A stretch of DNA of 64,000 nucleotides from Rhabdochlamydiaceae bacterium (GTDB taxonomy: Bacteria > Chlamydiota > Chlamydiia > Chlamydiales > Rhabdochlamydiaceae): assembly GCA_019752555.1 (NCBI GenBank), contig JAIELY010000010.1, positions 162,322 to 226,321 on the forward strand, in the 5' to 3' direction. This document shows, piece after piece, positions 42,653 to 50,184 of the stretch (positions are counted from its first letter, which is position 1; each line of letters starts with the position of its first letter). Made by a program: the position numbers and the translations under genes. The notes beneath the pieces were generated by a model. It was given only the letters and a program-made list of their open reading frames with translations, was not told the DNA's origin and searched no databases.

Positions 42653-43105
42653 ATGTCGCTTGCAACATCGCTTCACAAGACGATTGTCGAATACAATGTG
42701 CTTAAAGATCCAACTGATAAAATAGGGGATTATCTCAAAACTCATCCGATGCTTCATAAATCTGTCATGCTTATTAATCATCTTTTTCGCGCTGTTGCGA
42801 TGACAGCTTTTTGCTTTGCGCTCCCTTTTTCAGCGCCTATCAACATCGGCATTTGCTTTGCAGGATCTTTGTTTTATCGACTGACAGTGGAAACCCATTG
42901 TTCTTATAAATTTGCTTTGCCCGCTTTTGCAGGATCCCTTGCAATGCCGCTTGCTCAATCCGCTTTGCCGCAATTAGTTTCAGGTGTTGCATTTGCCTCT
43001 ATGAATGCCTTTTCTTCAGTCTGTTTGACCCTATTGCCGATGGCAGCCTATCTGAGCTATGTCGTACTCACCGTAAGTTATGATATCGAATCTAAAAGGC
43101 TTTAA
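42653..43105 (+). CDS. Small membrane protein of unknown function
   Basis: 150 residues. The first 35 are soluble (MSLATSLHKTIVEYNVLKDPTDKIGDYLKTHPMLHK). Three or four hydrophobic segments follow (about 43-62, 66-80, 86-105 and 113-142), with FALPFSAPINIGICFAGSLFYRL and FALPAFAGSLAMPLAQSA. A clear ribosome binding site (CAGGAG) is 6 bases before the ATG. The bilobed hydrophobic layout is a little like chlamydial inclusion membrane proteins, but there is no firm match. It converges on glgX with a 14 bp overlap of stops. Confidence 0.6.
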   Translation: MSLATSLHKTIVEYNVLKDPTDKIGDYLKTHPMLHKSVMLINHLFRAVAMTAFCFALPFSAPINIGICFAGSLFYRLTVETHCSYKFALPAFAGSLAMPLAQSALPQLVSGVAFASMNAFSSVCLTLLPMAAYLSYVVLTVSYDIESKRL

Positions 43106-45140
43106 GGATGAGCGTAGAGTGCTCTTTTAGGTCATAGGTGTATTTCAAGGGAGATTCCGATTTAGGATCTTCAAGAAAGTCGTTAGGGGAGGGAAGGGAG
43201 GTATCGACAATCCGATACCACTTTTTTCCCTGAGGTGGACTGGGAATTTGGATGTGCGCTGGTATGTGCTGGGCATTAAATGCAACATAGAGATCTTCTT
43301 GAGTCTCGTGATTTTTTAATGTGTATGCCACAAACCGATTTTCATGCCCCCAGTTGGCCTTTAAGGGCACATAGCCGTGCCAGTCAACATCCTGGTCGGT
43401 GAGATAAGTGCGTCTTTTTAAAAGAGAATGGTTTTTTCGAAATGCGATCATGAGGCAAAAGAATCGGAAAAACCCCTTGTTTTTTTCGATAAGATCCCAT
43501 TGAAACCAATTGAGAGCGTTGTCTTGGCACCACGTATTGTTGTTTCCAAAACGTGTATGCCCATACTCATCGCCCATGAGAATCATTGGAGTGCCGATCG
43601 AAAGCATTAAGCACGCGTGAAAATTGCGCATTTGCTGTTCGCGCAATTGGATGATTTTGCGATTTGAGGTCTCTGCTTCTGCTCCGCAATTCCAGCTTTC
43701 ATTATCATTGGCTCCATCTCGATTATCTTCCCCGTTTTCTAGGTTGTGTTTCTCCATGTAAGAGACAAGGTCTTTCAAAGAATAGCCGTCATGTGCGGTG
43801 ACAAAATTAATGCTATGGTAGGGGAGCCGGTCATGACCATAAATATGTTGGGAGCCTGAGATCGCTTGAGAAAATTCTCCAGAAAGACCATCTGTGCCCT
43901 TCATAAATTTGCGCACGGCATCACGGTATTTACCGTTCCATTCATGCCATCTTCCTCCTGAGGGGAAACTTCCCACTTGATATAGGCCTCCTGCATCCCA
44001 GGCCTCTGCGATCAATTTAACGTCGGCTAGTATCGGATCATTAAGGATTGCCTCTATAACAGGAGGCGCCGCAAGAGGCGCTCCGTTTTCCGCGCGAGTT
44101 AAAATCGATGCTAAGTCGAAGCGAAACCCATCCACATGCATCACATCGACCCAGTAGCGCAACGAATCGACGATGAGCTGAGAGACTACGGGGTGGTTGC
44201 AATTAAATGTATTTCCCGTGCCAGAAAAGTTGTAGTACTCTCCTTTAGGATTGAGCATGTAGTAGACCTGATTATCGATCCCTTTAAAAGAAAAGTAGGG
44301 TCCTGATTCATTGCCTTCAGCGGTATGGTTGTAAACGACATCGAGAATCACTTCGATCCCGTTTTTGTGCAATTCTTTGACGAGGGTGCGAAAATCATCC
44401 ATTGCAGAGGTCCATGCGTCGCTAGAACCAAAGCGGTTCATCGGCGCAAAGAAATTGATTGTCGAATATCCCCAGACGTTTTTGAGAATGGATCCTGTCT
44501 TTGGGTTTTTTTGCTTGATTTCACACTCATCAAATTCGAAGATCGGCATCAGCTCTACAGCGTTAATTCCCAATGATTTTAAATAAGGAATTTTTTCAAT
44601 GACACCCAAAAAGGTTCCTGGGTGTTTCACCTTGCTAGAACTCTCTTGCGTGAATGAGCGCACCTGCATTTCGTAAATGATGAGCTCTTCATGAGGAATT
44701 TTGGGAAACCGTTCTTTTTCCCAATTAAAAGGCGTAGATAGAAGGATCCTGCCTCTGGGAATGTTAACGTCCTCATCCCATCCTTTGTGCCCCCATTGGC
44801 AAGAGGTTGCAAGACCTTTGGCGTAAGGATCGGAGAGAATTTTTTTAGGGTCATATTTGAGTTTCGGATCCTCTGTGGGCCCCTGCAGCCGATACCCATA
44901 TTCCAAGGGTGTTTCTGGAAGCCCGATCACTAAAATGTGCCAAATGTTACCCGTGCGATTTTGATGTGGATCGAGCGGAATTTCCAAAAAGCTATGTTGA
45001 CTGCCCGGAGTAAAGAGGCAAAGGGTTACCCCAGAGGCGTGTTCTGAAAAAAGAGAAAAATTGAGACCTTCATTGAGTTTGCTGACCCCAAGCGGCGAAG
45101 CGCGTCCTTGCTCTAATGTTGGGTTAAACTCTCTTGGCAT
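43092..45140 (-). CDS. glgX: Glycogen debranching enzyme (isoamylase type)
   Basis: GlgX cuts alpha-1,6 branches of limit dextrins during glycogen breakdown. 682 residues. An N-terminal CBM48 domain (about 10-130: LGVSKLNEGLNFSLFSEHASGV) is followed by the GH13 barrel: DVVYNHTAEGN, HVDGFRFDLAS (catalytic Asp nucleophile), LIAEAWDAGG (acid/base Glu) and VNFVTAHDGYSL (third Asp). The C-terminal beta domain runs from about 590. It sits next to slc1, the same neighbours I recall in Chlamydia. Chlamydiae store glycogen, so the pathway is expected. Confidence 0.95.
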   Translation of the reverse strand: MPREFNPTLEQGRASPLGVSKLNEGLNFSLFSEHASGVTLCLFTPGSQHSFLEIPLDPHQNRTGNIWHILVIGLPETPLEYGYRLQGPTEDPKLKYDPKKILSDPYAKGLATSCQWGHKGWDEDVNIPRGRILLSTPFNWEKERFPKIPHEELIIYEMQVRSFTQESSSKVKHPGTFLGVIEKIPYLKSLGINAVELMPIFEFDECEIKQKNPKTGSILKNVWGYSTINFFAPMNRFGSSDAWTSAMDDFRTLVKELHKNGIEVILDVVYNHTAEGNESGPYFSFKGIDNQVYYMLNPKGEYYNFSGTGNTFNCNHPVVSQLIVDSLRYWVDVMHVDGFRFDLASILTRAENGAPLAAPPVIEAILNDPILADVKLIAEAWDAGGLYQVGSFPSGGRWHEWNGKYRDAVRKFMKGTDGLSGEFSQAISGSQHIYGHDRLPYHSINFVTAHDGYSLKDLVSYMEKHNLENGEDNRDGANDNESWNCGAEAETSNRKIIQLREQQMRNFHACLMLSIGTPMILMGDEYGHTRFGNNNTWCQDNALNWFQWDLIEKNKGFFRFFCLMIAFRKNHSLLKRRTYLTDQDVDWHGYVPLKANWGHENRFVAYTLKNHETQEDLYVAFNAQHIPAHIQIPSPPQGKKWYRIVDTSLPSPNDFLEDPKSESPLKYTYDLKEHSTLILKAF

Positions 45141-45222
45141 GGCAACTCTTTCATTAACAGGGGTATAGGGTCTTAATTTTGATCTTTAACAAAAGGATTC
45201 ATTAAAGTAAAATCTTTAATTA

Positions 45223-45251
45223 TTGTGCTCAATGAGGTGTTGAAGTATAAT
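45223..45251 (+). promoter_or_regulatory. Candidate promoter of slc1
   Basis: Perfect TATAAT (45246-45251) with TTGTGC (45223-45228) at a 17 bp spacing. The -35 matches the consensus only in its first three bases, so this is a candidate only. If used, slc1 would have a leader of roughly 270 nt. Confidence 0.35.
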
Positions 45252-45428
45252 TTAGAATAGATAAACAGCTCACCTTTCTAAGTGGAAAGATTGCACATTT
45301 CCTCTCCGATGAGACAATTTTTGTTGCATGGATAGTGCATTTATGAATATTGTGGCTTGTTACTGTTTTTAGTCTGGCGTTCTTTTTGCGATGTTCAGCA
45401 ATCGGTCAGACGAAGCGGAGGTGTCAGA

Positions 45429-45479
45429 GTCAAACTTTGAATTTTTGCGGCAAAAAGCCATAAAAACTCCAAGTTTGAC
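45429..45479 (+). repeat. Long imperfect hairpin in the slc1 leader
   Basis: GTCAAACTT (45429-45437) is the exact reverse complement of AAGTTTGAC (45471-45479). The sequence between also pairs for most of its length (GAATTTTTGCGGC with GCCATAAAAACTC around AAAAA), giving a stem of more than 20 pairs with two or three mismatches. No T-tract follows, so it is not a normal terminator. It lies 50 bp before the slc1 start and may regulate chaperone expression. Confidence 0.6.
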
Positions 45480-45528
45480 CCTGATCAAAAAATTAAAGAA
45501 AGTATAAACAAAGAAGGAGGACTTATCC

Positions 45529-46029
45529 ATGTCACTGGAGAATGCCAAGGCAAACCTAAAAGAATTTGGTAAAGAGCTCAATCTAGAGTTGGCATTTGAT
45601 GAGAACCACACGTGTATTCTCGGTATTGATAACACGTTTTCTCTTCACCTCACTTACGAGCCAAATTCCGATCGCTTGTATCTCTATTCCCCGATTCTTG
45701 ATGGACTTCCAAAAGATTCTACGATCCGCTTGCGCTTATACGAGGCGCTTCTTGAAGGATCTATGTTAGGCGGTCAGATGGCAGGGGGCGGTATTGGGGT
45801 CGCAGTTCCAGAAGAACTAATCCTCATGCACGCTGTTCTCGAAATGGGTGTCGGTGCTGACATTTCCGCACTGCGTCGTTTTGCTCCTCTGTTTGTCGAA
45901 GCTGTTGAAAAATGGAGAGAGAGAGCGAAGAAGATTTGCGAAGGTCGAGAAGTTCCTTCAAAAGAGAAGGAGAATTCACCGCTTCCTGGAATGGGCAAGC
46001 AAGGTGGAGAGCGTTACCTGAAGATCTAA
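45529..46029 (+). CDS. slc1: CesT-type type III secretion chaperone, Slc1-like
   Basis: 166 residues, small and acidic with the alpha/beta fold pattern of class I T3SS chaperones: MSLENAKANLKEFGKELNLE, CILGIDNTFSLHLTYEPNSD (beta strands), LYLYSPILDGLP, and a dimer helix region IRLRLYEALLEGSMLGGQMAG. Slc1 of Chlamydia binds early effectors such as Tarp and lies beside glgX, the same neighbourhood as here. It supports an active type III secretion system, whose structural genes are not in this window. AGGAGG is 8 bases before the ATG. The C-terminal tail (KEKENSPLPGMGKQ) is extended. A strong terminator follows. Confidence 0.88.
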   Translation: MSLENAKANLKEFGKELNLELAFDENHTCILGIDNTFSLHLTYEPNSDRLYLYSPILDGLPKDSTIRLRLYEALLEGSMLGGQMAGGGIGVAVPEELILMHAVLEMGVGADISALRRFAPLFVEAVEKWRERAKKICEGREVPSKEKENSPLPGMGKQGGERYLKI

Positions 46030-46043
46030 TGATTTTAGAAAAG

Positions 46044-46078
46044 CACCTCTGTAATGACAGAGGTGTCTTGTTTTTTTG
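46044..46078 (+). terminator. Rho-independent terminator of slc1
   Basis: CACCTCTGT (46044-46052) pairs perfectly with ACAGAGGTG (46057-46065) around a 4-base loop, followed by TCTTGTTTTTTTG. It is 14 bp after the slc1 stop. Because the opposite gene ends at 46084, it may act on both strands; the minus side has only CTTTTCT. Confidence 0.9.
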
Positions 46079-46083
46079 TTGTA

Positions 46084-48729
46084 TTAACGGACGCTTAGTG
46101 CAACGCGAAATCCCGTATCGGGTAAACAGCTTGTTGCATCAAATAATGCTCTTGCTGAAACGCGTAGTTCTTTCGCTGCAGTCTGAAAAGAGCCTCCTTT
46201 AGCGACTTTCTTATCGCTTCCTGTATCCACCCACTGACGCACGTTGCCGCTCATGTCGCTACACCCATAGGGACTTTTAGCATTTTTGGTGTCGATCGTC
46301 TTTCTTTTTAGAGCAAACACCTTTTGTCCATCATAAAATCCTACGGGATAGGTCGCATGCTGAGCTGTCGTGCGTAAGGATTCTTGATAGTTAGCCCAAG
46401 AGGGGTCGATCTCATTCTTCCCAAATCCGTAGCGATACTTGATTAGAGGTTCATTTTCAATTTGTGGAGCCATTCCTGCTGCTTTTTCCCATTCTTCTTC
46501 GGTCGGAAGGCGCAGTCCTTGCGACTCGCAGTAGGCCATGGCGCCAAACCAGCTGACTTGGACTACAGGGTGATTTTCCATGCCGGGAACAACATCAAAC
46601 GAAAGAACTCCATGGCGAGCTGCGATATGGATTTGGCTCGATGGATTGGCAGAGTGGGTCGTGCATAGAGGATTGCGGAAGGTGTCGAAGAGGATCCCTT
46701 TTTCATTGCGTCGGATCTGTCCATTTGCATAGGCATCATTGAGCCAGTCAGCATATTGCTGATTCGTAATAGGCGTTGCGGCGATGAGATAGGGCTCAAG
46801 TTCGATGCTGCGTAGAGGTAATTCATCGGGATTGCCTTCATTAAAAGGGTCTCCTATAAGAGCTGGACCTTTGGGAATATAGACCATTTCTTGTTCGTGC
46901 TGAGGACCTGAAAACCCTTTTTCTTGTGGGCTTTCATCGGTTTTTTTGGCAGGGCTTTGTTTTTCTCTCGCAGATGAGGACGAGGTGTTTGATTCGCTCC
47001 TGCGCTCGAAGGGATACGCAAGGGTTACCATCGTTGGCGTTGAGGGGGATTGATTTTTAGTTGCTGCGGCAAGGGTATGAAGCTCAGTAGCGCTCCGGAC
47101 AGAGGAGGGGATGGCAGGTGTGTTTGCGGTAGAGGCGTTTTCTGCTTTTGCTCCTGCAGCTCCAAGTGTCGGTGTTAAAGAGAGTTCTGTTGGGGTTTTT
47201 TGAGCTGTTTGTTGAGCGGATAGAGCAGCTGTCGCTGTGGGAGTTGCTGCTGCTGTTTTTGCATCAGAAGATAATGCGCCTTCCTTGGAAAGCATAGAGG
47301 GTTGCGCTGCATTTTTTTGAGCTTCTTGAGAATTTGCCGTTTGTCCGGGTGTAAGCGCTGCACCTTCTTTACTTAAAATGCTCTGTCCTTTTGCCGCGAT
47401 TGCTTCGAGTTTGCTTTGAGTTTCTTTAGTCATTTGAGAAGCGAGTTTATCGGTGGCTTCTTGAAGTAAAGAAGCTGCCGTTTGAGGATTGCCCGGGAGT
47501 TTGCCCGTTTCTTTACCGAACTGTCCGCCTGGAATTGCCTGTTGCAAGAGGGTGCGTCCCTCTTCTAGCTTTTTTTGTATTTGAGCTAACTGAGCGCTAA
47601 ACTCGCGCGCTTGACCACCAGCTAGCACCCCTTGCTCTTTTTGGATTTGCGACATCTGAGACTGCAGCGTATTGAGCTGTCCACTGATCTGGGTTAAGGT
47701 AACCATCAGTTGAATCGTTTTAGAGGCTGAAAGCTCATTTCCTTTGACAGAAGCAGCGCTAAAAAGCAGATTTGCGAGCTGGACACTTTTAATCGCATCG
47801 TTTTTTTGCGCCATTGATAGGCCCATACCGTTGGATCGAATTTCTTTTTGCATTCCCTGCGGTGCATTTGGGGAATAAGATAATGAACGCACATCGAGAG
47901 TTCCAGGGGAGCCCATATAGCGTGTGTTTGCAGATCCAGGTGCTGTTTTTGAATCTTGCGCTGCAGGCTGCGGTGTTGAGGCGGCAGCTCGTGCGGAACT
48001 TCCCCTATCTGTTGTCTCTTCAACATCTGCTGGTGCATTGCGCGCTGGAGCGGGCGCAGGTGCCCTTGTTGGGGCAGGCTCTTCTGCGGCATCCGCCTCA
48101 TGAGCCCCGTGGGCCTCTTCTACCCCATCGGGAGGGGGGAGTGCTGGAGGGGGCGCAGGAATAGCGGGAGTCGGCGTTCCTTGTCTTGCTTCGGTAGAGG
48201 GAGAAGAGGCGATGACAGGAAGAGAGGGAGGGGGTTCCTCGATAGACGGAGGCGGCGGGGGGACAACCGACTGAGACCTGAGATTCGAGACAGATTCCGT
48301 TGGGATTTGTGGCGGTGGGGATGCAATCGATTGAGACCTGAGATTCGAGATCGATTCCGTTGGAATTTGTGAAGGGGGCGGGCGGGAGAGGGATGTCGTG
48401 GATAGGGTGGGCTGTCTTACGGTAGGTTCTTGTTTGATTGCAGGCGGGGGGGGGGAGGCGATCGGTTTATCTATAGTGGTGGAGGCAGGCTGCTGTTGCG
48501 ATCCCATTTGCTCTTGCCGTTGGAACTCATATCTGCCACCAAATAACATATTTAAGGTGTTGGAGATGTTGTGAATTTCCATGTCTGTAAGATGGGCATC
48601 GCCAACAATTCTAATCGGTATCTGATCAAAAGGCATCCTGATCGGTTCACGGTCTTTGAAAATTTCAGGATGTCGATTTTCTAATCGATTGAGAAAAGGC
48701 TGCATCCAGGGAGGAAAATTATTGACCAC
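46084..48729 (-). CDS. Pro/Ala-rich protein with C-terminal FGE-like (C-type lectin fold) domain
   Basis: 881 residues, no signal peptide. An N-terminal region (1-80) is soluble. A long Pro/Ser/Ala-rich stretch follows (about 85-300) with two copies of a 20-residue repeat (IPTESISNLRSQS) and poly-Pro runs. A helical Gln-rich region (about 310-480) precedes an Ala/Thr-rich linker. The C-terminal 265 residues are an FGE-sulfatase/SUMF1 domain: VYIPKGPALIGDP, PVVQVSWFGAMAYCESQGLRLPTEEEWE, YGCSDMSGNVRQWVD, KGGSFQTAAKELRVSAR, DTGFRVALSVR. The cysteine pair that copper-dependent FGE enzymes use (SFxC...C) is absent, so it is probably a binding domain, not an enzyme. It may be secreted by type III export next to slc1, which is inference. 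Confidence 0.82.
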   Translation of the reverse strand: MVNNFPPWMQPFLNRLENRHPEIFKDREPIRMPFDQIPIRIVGDAHLTDMEIHNISNTLNMLFGGRYEFQRQEQMGSQQQPASTTIDKPIASPPPPAIKQEPTVRQPTLSTTSLSRPPPSQIPTESISNLRSQSIASPPPQIPTESVSNLRSQSVVPPPPPSIEEPPPSLPVIASSPSTEARQGTPTPAIPAPPPALPPPDGVEEAHGAHEADAAEEPAPTRAPAPAPARNAPADVEETTDRGSSARAAASTPQPAAQDSKTAPGSANTRYMGSPGTLDVRSLSYSPNAPQGMQKEIRSNGMGLSMAQKNDAIKSVQLANLLFSAASVKGNELSASKTIQLMVTLTQISGQLNTLQSQMSQIQKEQGVLAGGQAREFSAQLAQIQKKLEEGRTLLQQAIPGGQFGKETGKLPGNPQTAASLLQEATDKLASQMTKETQSKLEAIAAKGQSILSKEGAALTPGQTANSQEAQKNAAQPSMLSKEGALSSDAKTAAATPTATAALSAQQTAQKTPTELSLTPTLGAAGAKAENASTANTPAIPSSVRSATELHTLAAATKNQSPSTPTMVTLAYPFERRSESNTSSSSAREKQSPAKKTDESPQEKGFSGPQHEQEMVYIPKGPALIGDPFNEGNPDELPLRSIELEPYLIAATPITNQQYADWLNDAYANGQIRRNEKGILFDTFRNPLCTTHSANPSSQIHIAARHGVLSFDVVPGMENHPVVQVSWFGAMAYCESQGLRLPTEEEWEKAAGMAPQIENEPLIKYRYGFGKNEIDPSWANYQESLRTTAQHATYPVGFYDGQKVFALKRKTIDTKNAKSPYGCSDMSGNVRQWVDTGSDKKVAKGGSFQTAAKELRVSARALFDATSCLPDTGFRVALSVR
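48270..48375 (-). repeat. Two tandem copies of a 60 bp coding repeat
   Basis: TGAGACCTGAGATTCGAGA starts at 48272 and again at 48332, a 60 bp period (20 codons). The copies encode TESVSNLRSQSVV and TESISNLRSQSIA within the Pro-rich linker. Linker repeat expansion is also seen in the 13424 gene. Confidence 0.8.
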
Positions 48730-48789
48730 TTGAGCTACCTACTTTATGTCTTAGTTGTAAAATAACTAAAAAATAATTTAGATCAAGGG

Positions 48790-50130
48790 TCAAACCAACC
48801 GTTTTTTGATTTCCATGAGAGCGAGTGTGAGTTCAGGCTCGCGCTGTTCTATTTTAGATTGGATCTGCTTCACGCTTGTCATGACGGTAGAATGATCGCG
48901 CGAGAATAGATTTCCGATTTTCATGAAAGGAAGATGCAGTTGAGTCCTGCAAAGATGCATCGCGATTTGGCGGGGAAGAACACACTCTTGTGTTTGGGAT
49001 TTGCCAAGTAAATCCTCAGAGCTGATCCCATAATAGCCAGCCACGCTGCTGATCACTTTTTGAGGTGTGAGCGCAGATTGTTTTTCTGATTCGATAAGCT
49101 CTTTTAGAAGATGGGCTGCGGTGTTTCTATTAAGGGCGATTGGATTTTGATTTTTTCCGAGGTGGGTGCGCAGGATGAGAGTGTCAAGTGCGCGATTTAA
49201 AGTGTGGGGGTGAGGTGGAAAGGTTTGAATGAGAAAATCGATCACTTCTTGTGAAAGAGGAAATTCAAGAGCCTTGCAGCGATTTTTTAAGACTTGAGAG
49301 AGTTCTGCCGTATCGAGTTTTTCAAGGTGGAAAGTGATCCCCCATTCGAAACGGGAGATAAGCCGAGGTTCGATCTCTTCGAGATATAGAGGCGCTACGT
49401 TTGCGGCGAGGATGATTTGTTTTCCGGCAGTATGAAGAGCGTTAAAAGTATGGAAGAATTCTTCTTGTGTTGCGGCTCTACGTGCAAAAATATGGACATC
49501 ATCGACAAGAAGAAGATCGATATTGCGGTAGCTTTGACGAAAGTGTTGCATCTGTGCAGAGCGAATGGCGCTAACGACATGTTCTGTAAATGTTTCGCTT
49601 CGGACATAGAGTGTTGAGATCCCTATTTTGGAAAACGCAGCACTAAGTGCCATGAGCAGATGTGTTTTCCCAGTGCCAGATGATCCGTGGAGATAGATGG
49701 GATTAAAAGCCCCTTTTGCAATTTTATTTTCGATCAGCTCTTGAAAAAACTGAAAGAGAATCCCATTGCTTTTCCCGGCGATAAAGGTGTCCAAAGTAGC
49801 GCTTGGATCGAGTGGGTCAGGGTTTAGGATAAGAGGAGGTGCCGAGAGTTGTTTTGATTTTCCCTTTTTAAGATCTGCTTGTGGTGCGCTGCCCTCTTCG
49901 GGAATGGTAATGTGGACTTTGATGGGGCGATGGTTGTTATTAAACAACTTGGTTTTAAGCTGAGGCCGTATGTGCTCTTCAAACCAGGTGACCTGGAAGG
50001 AATCTTTTGCTTCAAGATATAGATTTGCCGAATCAAAATGAACAAGGACAAGAGAACGTAGCCATTTATCGACAAGTTCTTTGCCGAGTAAGTTTTCTTG
50101 GATTTCAAGAAAGGTATTCCAGGCTTGCAT
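48790..50130 (-). CDS. dnaA: Chromosomal replication initiator DnaA (copy paired with yidC)
   Basis: 446 residues with all four DnaA domains. Domain I covers about 1-80 (WNTFLEIQENLL). A short linker follows. The AAA+ domain III has Walker A GSSGTGKTH (149-157), Walker B LLLVDDVHIFA (206-216) and sensor 1 LAANVAPL. Domain IV is a helix-turn-helix near the end with RDHSTVMTSVKQI, the DnaA signature. It opens oriC by binding DnaA boxes with ATP. Chlamydiae carry two dnaA genes; this one sits next to yidC as dnaA2 does in Chlamydia. No DnaA-box cluster is seen in the flanks, so this is not shown to be the origin. A perfect 26 bp palindrome precedes it. Confidence 0.93.
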   Translation of the reverse strand: MQAWNTFLEIQENLLGKELVDKWLRSLVLVHFDSANLYLEAKDSFQVTWFEEHIRPQLKTKLFNNNHRPIKVHITIPEEGSAPQADLKKGKSKQLSAPPLILNPDPLDPSATLDTFIAGKSNGILFQFFQELIENKIAKGAFNPIYLHGSSGTGKTHLLMALSAAFSKIGISTLYVRSETFTEHVVSAIRSAQMQHFRQSYRNIDLLLVDDVHIFARRAATQEEFFHTFNALHTAGKQIILAANVAPLYLEEIEPRLISRFEWGITFHLEKLDTAELSQVLKNRCKALEFPLSQEVIDFLIQTFPPHPHTLNRALDTLILRTHLGKNQNPIALNRNTAAHLLKELIESEKQSALTPQKVISSVAGYYGISSEDLLGKSQTQECVLPRQIAMHLCRTQLHLPFMKIGNLFSRDHSTVMTSVKQIQSKIEQREPELTLALMEIKKRLV

Positions 50131-50148
50131 GATCCTTGTTTAATTAGT

Positions 50149-50174
50149 GGAGGAAATTGGTACCAATTTCCTCC
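50149..50174. repeat. Perfect 26 bp palindrome between yidC and dnaA
   Basis: GGAGGAAATTGGT is followed directly by its reverse complement. It begins 11 bp after the yidC stop and ends 19 bp before the dnaA ATG, on the minus strand. No T-tract follows on the dnaA side, so it is not a classical terminator. It could be a protein binding site or an RNA hairpin that covers the dnaA start region; it may limit read-through from yidC. Confidence 0.85.
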
Positions 50175-50184
50175 GATACAATCC

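Larger units (their letters stand above)
45141..45528. other. Divergent intergenic region with long chaperone leader
   Basis: 388 bp between glgX and slc1. On the plus strand TTGTGC (45223-45228) and TATAAT (45246-45251) are 17 bp apart and could start a leader of about 270 nt for slc1. That leader holds the inverted repeat listed separately at 45429-45479. No tRNA or convincing small ORF was found. Confidence 0.45.

Noticed and set aside
46084..48729. Diversity-generating retroelement target, because of the C-type-lectin/FGE fold
   Set aside because: No reverse transcriptase gene, template repeat or adenine-rich variable repeat was seen near the gene; the only repeat is a 60 bp linker repeat.
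48790..50174. Replication origin next to dnaA
   Set aside because: No cluster of DnaA boxes (TTATNCACA) or AT-rich unwinding stretch was found in the flanking gaps; the palindrome alone is not an origin.
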